Assembly: GCA_947253655.1 (NCBI GenBank)
Contig: CAMYAE010000001.1
Coordinates: 1-64,000, forward strand
Reading direction: 5' to 3'
Origin: an uncultured Bacteroidales bacterium
GTDB lineage: Bacteria; Bacteroidota; Bacteroidia; Bacteroidales; UBA932
DNA length: 64,000 nt
Part shown: positions 60,627 to 64,000 of the stretch, one piece after another
Numbering within the stretch: position 1 is the first letter of the stretch
Layout of the letters: each line of letters opens with the position of its first letter
Position numbers and translations under genes: made by a program
Notes under the pieces: model-generated
What the model was told of the DNA's origin: nothing
The model's database searches: none
What the model saw: the letters and a program-made list of their open reading frames with translations, nothing else

Positions 60627-62072
60627 ATGTCAATGGATTCAAAAGAAAGGATAGCTAAAGCCATAGGCGTAGCAAGTGATACAAAGGCTTTTGAACTTGG
60701 TCACAATATAATCTGTGAGGTTCCTGAAATATTCAACCGCTTTTTCAAAGGTAGGAAGGCAGTAGTTGTGGCCGGGGCGGTCACATGGCAGGTTGCCGGA
60801 GAGCAAGTATTCATGGCCATGAAGTCTGCGGGCATAGACGTATCCGAATATATAATAAAGACAGATGGATTTCGTGCGGAATGGCGTTTTGTCGATGCGA
60901 TAGATAAATTGTTGGATGGCAGTCCAGAAGAGTGCGAAAGGATTGAAAATCAAGAAGATTATATAGAGTCGGAGCCAGCAGAGGCAATGCGTCCGCAATC
61001 GGAAGATTATCCTATTGCCGTTGCCGTAGGCGTCGGTACAATCAACGATATATGCAAACTCTGCTCATATCATCATAATCAGTCCTATATATCAGTGGTA
61101 ACCGCAGCATCAGTTGACGGTTTTTCATCTTTCGGGGCTTCAATAATATACAACGGAGCAAAGACAACTTTCGATTGCCCTGCTCCGGTAGCGATATTGG
61201 CCGATTTGGACATAATAGCCGATGCTCCTGTGAGCATAACTGCCGGAGGCTATGCCGATCTTGCGGCAAAGGTCATTGCAGGCGGCGAGTGGATAATAGC
61301 CGATGCCATAGGCGTGGAGCCTATTATCCCGGAGGCTTGGGACTTGCTGCAAAACATTATAGATGAGCTGCTTGCCAACCCTGAAGGGATACCGAAAAGG
61401 GATCCGAAAGCCATTTCAGACCTTGTAGAGGGGCTGATGATAAGCGGGTTTGCAATGCAGGCTGCACGTTCCAGCAGGCCGGCTTCAGGCAGCGAGCATC
61501 TTTTCAGCCATTATTTGGATATGGTGGGTCATCGTTATAAAGGCAGGCTGCAGTCGCACGGGTTTCAAGTTGCCATAGGCACTTTGGCTATGTGTGCTAT
61601 TTTCGATGAACTGCTGAAATGTGATTTGTCTGCACTTGACGTTGATGCCTGCGTGAGTGCCTGGCCTACATTGGAAGAGGAGCAGGCGAGGGCGTCAAGG
61701 CTGTTGGCGGATTTCCCGTCAATCTGTGAGGATGCAGTGACAATGAAATACACCGATGCCGATGCAGTAAGAGCCGAGCTTGGTGCAATTAAGGCCGGTT
61801 GGCCTGAACTCAAAGAAAAAATCAGGGCAAAGGTCTATACTTTTGGGCGTATGCGTAGTATGCTGAAGGCAGCCGGAGCTCCATACGAGCCGTCAATGAT
61901 TGGCCTTACAAGGGAACAGGTTTATGACATGCTGCCTTATGTCCAGATAATGAGAGGAAGATTCAATCTGTTGGACTTCGCCCGCCAGGCCGGACTATAT
62001 GACAGGCTTGTCGAGGCCGTGTTCAGAAACGGTGGTGTCTGGGACATTGCTCATGATCTCGAAACCGATTGA
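60627..62072 (+). CDS. sn-Glycerol-1-phosphate dehydrogenase (EgsA/AraM-like)
   Basis: A 481-residue protein of the iron-containing alcohol dehydrogenase superfamily. The NAD-binding part has AVGVGTINDICKLCSYHHNQ, and ISVVTAASVDGFSSFGASII with ITAGGYADLAAKVIAGGEWI is the AraM/G1PDH signature; later SEHLFSHYLDMVGH supplies metal-ligand histidines. Family members reduce dihydroxyacetone phosphate to sn-glycerol-1-phosphate, the archaeal lipid backbone, and AraM does this in Bacillus. The protein is about 60-80 residues longer than AraM. Its last 78 bases overlap pbpC tail-to-tail. No GGGP-synthase gene is in the window, so the pathway here is unknown. Confidence 0.85.
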   Translation: MSMDSKERIAKAIGVASDTKAFELGHNIICEVPEIFNRFFKGRKAVVVAGAVTWQVAGEQVFMAMKSAGIDVSEYIIKTDGFRAEWRFVDAIDKLLDGSPEECERIENQEDYIESEPAEAMRPQSEDYPIAVAVGVGTINDICKLCSYHHNQSYISVVTAASVDGFSSFGASIIYNGAKTTFDCPAPVAILADLDIIADAPVSITAGGYADLAAKVIAGGEWIIADAIGVEPIIPEAWDLLQNIIDELLANPEGIPKRDPKAISDLVEGLMISGFAMQAARSSRPASGSEHLFSHYLDMVGHRYKGRLQSHGFQVAIGTLAMCAIFDELLKCDLSALDVDACVSAWPTLEEEQARASRLLADFPSICEDAVTMKYTDADAVRAELGAIKAGWPELKEKIRAKVYTFGRMRSMLKAAGAPYEPSMIGLTREQVYDMLPYVQIMRGRFNLLDFARQAGLYDRLVEAVFRNGGVWDIAHDLETD

Positions 62073-64000
62073 CAAAGTATTCCCTTTCTCATCCACAACC
62101 GTTATTGTATGCTTTCCCACAGACGGGGATAGTGTCATCTGATGCATGAATTTCGTCTGCCCCAAGTAGCTGTTATCCAGATGCCAGAACACCACAGCGT
62201 CCGGGTCGCGGTGAGCGAGATTGAACACTATCCCTGCTACCTTGCCGTCCAATTGTCTTGGAATATATATTCTGCTGCCTTTACCGGGATATATGAATTC
62301 CATTACAGTTTCTTGATTATCAGATATTTCCGGTTTATATTCAGGATGCAGCCTCCTGTAATACCATTCCATAGCCGGAGGCAGCAAGAAGACGCTTTTC
62401 CCGTTTATATAACTGTGATATGGGCAGGTTTCGCTTTTTTCAGCCGTTGGAGGTACGGCCAGCGTGTCTATATTCTCGCAGGCAGGACCTTTGAGATAAC
62501 CGCTTTCCCGACATACTTCCGCCTGGATATACTCACCGTATAACGGCTCCTTAAACCAGCCGCCCCCTGCATACTTTCCACTATTCCCCTTATTGGGCAA
62601 CATGTTGAAAATCTCGAACATCACCGGCCCGGCCGTCCCGGCACCTGTCAATCCCGGCATCCCTTCACCGTTCGCATTCCCGGCCCAGACACCTACGGCG
62701 AAGTCCGGTGTGACACCTACCGCCCAGGCATCCCTGAAGCCGAAACTTGTGCCTGTTTTCCAGGCAACTTTCTTTACGGAACTTATCATTCTCCAGTCTA
62801 TTTCGTCAGGACGGTTCACATCTTTGAGGGCATCAAATGTGTACCATAAGGACATCCTGTCATTAAGCGGATATGACTGCTTATCCTCCGACTGATATAC
62901 CCTTGACAAGGTTGCATATATTGAGGTAATATCGAACAACGAGCCCTCGGCTCCTCCCAGAATTAATGACAGGCCATAGTTATCTGCGTCCCTGTCCAAT
63001 GTTGTCATTCCTGAGGATTTGAGGATGTTCAGGAATTTCTGCACCCCGAATTTTCTGAGCATGTGGACGGCGGGGACGTTCAATGACCTGGCAAGTGCCT
63101 GAGAGGCCGGTACTGCTCCGTTGAAATTCATATCATAGTTCTGCGGAGAGAAGCCGTTGACATTTATCGGGGTGTCTTGGACCAAGGAATGTGGCAGAAT
63201 CTGCCCCTCCTGTAGCAAGGCACAATAAAGAAGCGGCTTCAATATGCTCCCTGTACTCCTTGGAGAACGGACAATGTCCACCCGGCTGCCATATCTGCCG
63301 TCTTGTGGGTTGGCATTGCCGCAATAGACAATAGGTTCCCCCGTATGTACGTCGAAGACTATTGCCGCCAGGTCCTTTATTCCTATGGCTGTAAGTTCGT
63401 TGTTTCTGCGGTCCAATATTTTCTCGGCCTTTTGCTGGAGCCTTATATCAATATCCGTAGTAACGGTTTTGCCTCCGTCATTCTTATAATACCATTCCAC
63501 GAGGTGGGAAGCGTGGTCGGGCAGAGGCAAGGGCGCTCCGGGGAGAGGCTCTTCGCAAGCAGCCTTGCAAGTCGCGGCATCAATCTTACCGGCTTCCGAA
63601 AGGGCTTTCAGCAACCTGTTCCTTTTGTTCAGCAGGACATCCCTGTTTTTGCCGGGATGCACAATGGACGGAGAGTTGGGGAGGACGGCAAGTGTGGCCG
63701 CCTCCCCCCATGACAGCTCATTTGCAGGGCGGCCGAAGTATCTCCATGCTGCAGCTTCAAGACCGACGACATTACCTCCGAACGGGGCATGGGAAGCATA
63801 GAGGGCGAGAATTTTGTCTTTGCTATACCGGAGTTCCAGCCTTGTGGCAAGCACTGCTTCAATGATTTTCTGCCGGATATTCCTTTTTTTGTTCCTGGAC
63901 ATCCGCACAACCTGCATTGTGATAGTACTACCGCCGCTCGTGATGTGACCGGCTTTCAGATTTCTTATCGCTGCCCTGAAAATCGCTACGGGATTGACTC
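61995..64000 (-). CDS. pbpC: Penicillin-binding protein 1C (5' truncated)
   Basis: A bifunctional peptidoglycan synthase, cut by the right edge, so its start is missing; at least 668 residues remain. The frame reads open to base 64000, beginning VNPVAIFRAAIRNLKAG and then GGSTITMQVVRMSRNKK, a GT51 transglycosylase core. The transpeptidase domain has SILK in RSTGSILKPLL (SxxK), SLN in ALARSLNVP (SxN) and WKTGTSFGFRDAW (KTG). The C-terminal BiPBP_C region (residues about 560-640 of the visible part) is the PBP1C hallmark. It is convergent with the glycerol-1-phosphate dehydrogenase gene and overlaps it by 78 bp. An alpha-2-macroglobulin partner is encoded 8.5 kb away. Confidence 0.95.
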   Translation of the reverse strand, partial: VNPVAIFRAAIRNLKAGHITSGGSTITMQVVRMSRNKKRNIRQKIIEAVLATRLELRYSKDKILALYASHAPFGGNVVGLEAAAWRYFGRPANELSWGEAATLAVLPNSPSIVHPGKNRDVLLNKRNRLLKALSEAGKIDAATCKAACEEPLPGAPLPLPDHASHLVEWYYKNDGGKTVTTDIDIRLQQKAEKILDRRNNELTAIGIKDLAAIVFDVHTGEPIVYCGNANPQDGRYGSRVDIVRSPRSTGSILKPLLYCALLQEGQILPHSLVQDTPINVNGFSPQNYDMNFNGAVPASQALARSLNVPAVHMLRKFGVQKFLNILKSSGMTTLDRDADNYGLSLILGGAEGSLFDITSIYATLSRVYQSEDKQSYPLNDRMSLWYTFDALKDVNRPDEIDWRMISSVKKVAWKTGTSFGFRDAWAVGVTPDFAVGVWAGNANGEGMPGLTGAGTAGPVMFEIFNMLPNKGNSGKYAGGGWFKEPLYGEYIQAEVCRESGYLKGPACENIDTLAVPPTAEKSETCPYHSYINGKSVFLLPPAMEWYYRRLHPEYKPEISDNQETVMEFIYPGKGSRIYIPRQLDGKVAGIVFNLAHRDPDAVVFWHLDNSYLGQTKFMHQMTLSPSVGKHTITVVDEKGNTLSIGFEIMSNVPDTTVSEHGLDKPVI

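Overview
The window looks like a contig from a Bacteroidota genome, most likely order Bacteroidales. Three things point there: two SusC/SusD outer-membrane uptake pairs, a complete Bat (Bacteroides aerotolerance-type) operon, and many promoters with the Bacteroidota -7 element TAnnTTTG, while Shine-Dalgarno sequences are mostly absent. Bases 1-27 are not biological. They match the end of the Illumina Nextera read-2 adapter, including the transposon mosaic end, so the left edge is a library artefact. No insertion sequence, phage or CRISPR array was seen.

Layout, left to right. 28-5252 (minus): the end of a SusC/SusD/lipoprotein locus cut by the contig edge. 5537-7270 (plus): recJ. 7263-12904 (minus): a tight rluB-era-parC-aroK run. 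12980-14951 (minus): exbB-exbD-tonB, which could energise the SusC transporters. 15040-16224 (minus): a DUF4143-type ATPase flanked by 20-bp direct repeats. 16388-23531 (minus): a second SusC/SusD locus with a GH18 glycosidase and a DUF1735-LamG lipoprotein, resembling endo-N-acetylglucosaminidase loci that release N-glycans. 23762-25129 (plus): a WG-repeat lipoprotein, then truA (minus). 25930-34286 (plus): moxR, DUF58, a membrane protein, batA, batB, batC and a batD-batE fusion, followed closely by a secreted GH2 beta-galactosidase. 37593-47949: housekeeping and envelope genes (SpoU methyltransferase, glyA, a phosphoethanolamine transferase, ppdK, phoH, folC) plus a stand-alone protein derived from the PurL C-terminal half. 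48042-53483: a large alpha-2-macroglobulin-family protein. 53499-58533: YitT protein, tRNA-Val with its own promoter and terminator, glycerate kinase, PAP2 phosphatase and metY. 58648-60562: a DUF4252 / ECF sigma / candidate anti-sigma / DUF4252 operon. 60627-62072: a glycerol-1-phosphate dehydrogenase homologue, overlapping tail-to-tail with pbpC, which runs off the right edge.

Most of the window is ordinary core genome. The points most worth following are the PurL-like protein that has lost recognisable catalytic motifs, the in-frame BatD-BatE fusion that keeps an internal signal peptide, the ATPase gene framed by repeated promoter-proximal sequence, the SusC-type EEVVV-x2-YG motif inside the alpha-2-macroglobulin protein, and the DUF4252/ECF sigma module.
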